The notes under the pieces are model-generated. The model saw only the letters and a program-made list of their open reading frames with translations. It was not told the origin of the DNA and searched no databases. 64,000 bases of DNA from Mycobacterium sp. (GTDB lineage Bacteria; Actinomycetota; Actinomycetes; Mycobacteriales; Mycobacteriaceae): the NCBI RefSeq assembly GCF_029961025.1, contig NZ_JASBVP010000001.1, positions 62,001 through 126,000 on the forward strand, in the 5' to 3' direction. Position 1 is the stretch's first letter. Every line of letters starts with the position of its first letter. Position numbers and translations under genes: made by a program. Shown here in pieces: positions 62,466 through 64,000 of this stretch.

Positions 62466-63329
62466 ATGGCCCAACAACTCACTCCATATTTCGGGCAGGT
62501 GCAGGCCCACTATGACCTCTCCGACGACTTCTACCGGCTTTTCCTCGACCCGACGCTGACCTACAGCTGCGCCTATTTCGAGCGCGCGGACATGACCCTG
62601 GAAGAAGCGCAAATCGCCAAGATCGACCTGGCTCTGGGGAAGCTGGACCTGCGGGCCGGGATGACGCTGCTGGACATCGGATGCGGCTGGGGCGCCACCA
62701 TGAGACGGGCCGTCGAGAAGTACGGCGTCAACGTCGTCGGCCTTACCCTGTCGAAAAACCAGGCCGCCCACGTCCGGCGGATGTTCGACCGGATGGACAC
62801 CTCCTGCGACAGGCGGGTGTTGCTGGCAGGCTGGGAACAATTCCACGAGCCGGTTGACCGTATCGTCTCCATCGGCGCGTTCGAACACTTCGGCCGGCAA
62901 CGCTACCCGGCCTTTTTCAAGATGGCCTACGACGTCCTGCCGGCCGGCGGGGTGATGCTGCTGCACACCATCGTTCGCCTCACCTTCGCGGAGGCCAGGA
63001 AACTGGGCCTGTCGCTGACACGCGAGCTGGTCGACTTCTGCAAGTTCATTCTGGCCGAGATATTCCCGGGCGGCTGGCTGCCGTCGAGCCCGATGGTCGA
63101 GGACCTCGCCGTGGCGGGCGGGTTCGCCGTGACCCAAGTTCAAGCGCTGCAACCCCACTACGCGCGGACGCTGCAGGCCTGGGCGGCCAACTTGGAGGCC
63201 AACAAGGACCACGCCCTCAGGATGCAATCCGGGGAGACCTATGAACGCTATATGCGCTACCTGACGGGCTGCGCGCAGCTGTTCCGCGACGGCTACACCG
63301 ACGTCAGGCAATTCACGCTTCAAAAGTAG
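62466..63329 (+). CDS. pcaA: Mycolic acid cyclopropane synthase PcaA
   Basis: 287 residues from the ATG at 62466 (MAQQLTPYFGQ), the same length as M. tuberculosis PcaA as I recall; a GTG at 62430 would add 12. Blocks: HYDLSDDFYRLFLDPTLTYSCAYFE, the SAM motif LLDIGCGWGATMRRAVEKYG, GAFEHFGRQRYPAFFK, FILAEIFPGGWLPS and the ending DVRQFTLQK. It introduces a cis-cyclopropane at the proximal position of alpha-mycolates. umaA, next to it in M. tuberculosis, is missing here. Confidence 0.93.
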   Translation: MAQQLTPYFGQVQAHYDLSDDFYRLFLDPTLTYSCAYFERADMTLEEAQIAKIDLALGKLDLRAGMTLLDIGCGWGATMRRAVEKYGVNVVGLTLSKNQAAHVRRMFDRMDTSCDRRVLLAGWEQFHEPVDRIVSIGAFEHFGRQRYPAFFKMAYDVLPAGGVMLLHTIVRLTFAEARKLGLSLTRELVDFCKFILAEIFPGGWLPSSPMVEDLAVAGGFAVTQVQALQPHYARTLQAWAANLEANKDHALRMQSGETYERYMRYLTGCAQLFRDGYTDVRQFTLQK

Positions 63330-63444
63330 ACTTCCGCCGAGTTACTTCCGAAATCTGTTGCTTGGCACAATCTTTCAGCAATGTCCAACCATCCCCACGG
63401 CGGCCGCGGGTAGGCGGCCGGGGCCCGCCCGGTCAGGACGAGCA

Positions 63445-64000
63445 TCAGTACGAGTAGAAGCCCCGGCCGGATTTCTTGCCCAGAAAACCCGCATCGACCA
63501 TGCGCGCCAACAACGGCGGCGCAGCGTATTGCGGCTCCTTGAACTCGCCGAACATGGTGTCGGCGATCAGCTTCAGGGTGTCCAGGCCCACCAGATCGGA
63601 TAACCGCAGCGGTCCCATCGGGTGAGAAAGACCGGCGACCACGGCCCTGTCGATGTCTTCGACGGTGGCGAAGTTGGACTCGACCATCCGGATCGCCGAG
63701 AGGAGGTAGGGCACCAGCAGCCGGTTCACCACAAAGCCCGACTGATCGGGGCAGCGCACCACCTGCTTGCCCAGCACGCCGCCGGCGAATTCCTCGGTCC
63801 GATCGGCCGCGGCGTGGTCGGTGACCAGTGTGGAGACCAACTCGACCAGCGGAAGCGCCGGGACCGGGTTAAAGAAATGCAGACCCAACACCCGCTGCGG
63901 ATTTTTGGTGGCCGCGGCGAGCCTCATGATGGGGATGCTGGAGGTGTTGGAGGCCAGCACCGCGTCGGGGTCGGTGATGATCCGGTCCAGTTCGGCGAAG
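63445..64000 (-). CDS. fadB2: 3-hydroxybutyryl-CoA dehydrogenase, C-terminal part (runs off the window)
   Basis: The frame is open to the last base; 185 codons are visible, about two-thirds of the usual 286. The end of the NAD domain (ASNTSSIPIMRLA), the catalytic glutamate/histidine region LGLHFFNPVPALPLVELV, the C-terminal dimerisation domain GFVVNRLLVPYLLSAIRM and VVAGLSHPMGPLRLSDLVGLD, and the ending KKSGRGFYSY are all typical of the short-chain 3-hydroxyacyl-CoA dehydrogenase family. Rv0468 homologue. The end faces the end of pcaA 115 bp away. Confidence 0.92.
   Translation of the reverse strand, partial: FAELDRIITDPDAVLASNTSSIPIMRLAAATKNPQRVLGLHFFNPVPALPLVELVSTLVTDHAAADRTEEFAGGVLGKQVVRCPDQSGFVVNRLLVPYLLSAIRMVESNFATVEDIDRAVVAGLSHPMGPLRLSDLVGLDTLKLIADTMFGEFKEPQYAAPPLLARMVDAGFLGKKSGRGFYSY

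Noticed and set aside
1..64000. tRNA, rRNA, CRISPR arrays, integrases or transposases
   Set aside because: Reading both strands, I saw no tRNA or rRNA signature, no regular spacer-repeat array and no transposase or integrase motif. A covariance-model scan would be needed to exclude small RNAs.

Overview
The window is high-GC chromosomal DNA from a Mycobacterium, most probably a slow-growing nontuberculous species. The evidence is the gene content and the sequence-level match of most genes to the M. tuberculosis block Rv0530 down to Rv0468, read here in reverse. It includes senX3-regX3 with 53-bp MIRU repeats between them, hbhA, mshA, pcaA, lprQ, a cmaA2-position cyclopropane synthase and the heme operon. 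Gene names taken from M. tuberculosis rest on recalled family similarity, not on a database search.

Layout. 1-6215 (minus strand): a tightly coupled operon hemL - histidine phosphatase - thioredoxin lipoprotein - ccdA - resB - ccsB - start of an Rv0530-like gene, joining tetrapyrrole synthesis to System II cytochrome c maturation. 6216-18727: an accessory metal-resistance segment sitting where M. tuberculosis has gabP and Rv0523c. It holds a mercury module: merA, diverging from an ArsR-type regulator followed by a small CC-motif membrane protein, a membrane thioredoxin and a second CcdA-like transporter. It also holds a copper module: DUF1490 protein, CtpV-like PIB1 ATPase and DUF5134 protein. 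This is the Rv0968-Rv0969-Rv0970 arrangement, but without a CsoR next to it. Two paralogous MerR-family regulators, a selenium-binding-protein/methanethiol-oxidase homologue and a small secreted protein complete the segment. Three near-identical MerR-type promoter elements with 19-nt spacers lie on the minus strand and suggest a local regulon. Two genes are broken: the DUF5134 gene is frameshifted and a patatin-like gene is in remnants.

18728-23586: Crp-family regulator, an intact methyltransferase, a Tat-exported esterase-like protein, small membrane proteins and hemB. 23746-28190: hemD/cysG, hemC, hemA and a glutaredoxin-like gene. 28617-36087: serB1, a dehydratase-like gene, a cyclopropane synthase, an acyltransferase, an epimerase, a tiny basic protein, an excisionase-like DNA-binding protein, proC and a TIM-barrel protein. 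36104-45935: Ppx/GppA-like protein, GntR regulator, GMC oxidoreductase cluster, regX3/senX3 and phosphoglycerate mutase. 46059-64000: mshA, ROK regulator, SDR, L,D-transpeptidase, murB, nitrilase, a tandem pair of DUF2993 proteins, deoC, hbhA, DUF445, TetR, a UbiA-type prenyltransferase, pcaA and the C-terminal part of fadB2.

Relative to M. tuberculosis, as I recall its map, the window lacks mmpS2-mmpL2, the Rv0488 exporter and umaA. Three distinct repeat families sit at gene junctions: a 57-bp tandem repeat with a 40-bp core at hemB that recurs at proC, a 58-bp tandem repeat at serB1, and the 53-bp MIRU. No rRNA, tRNA, CRISPR array or intact insertion sequence was seen.
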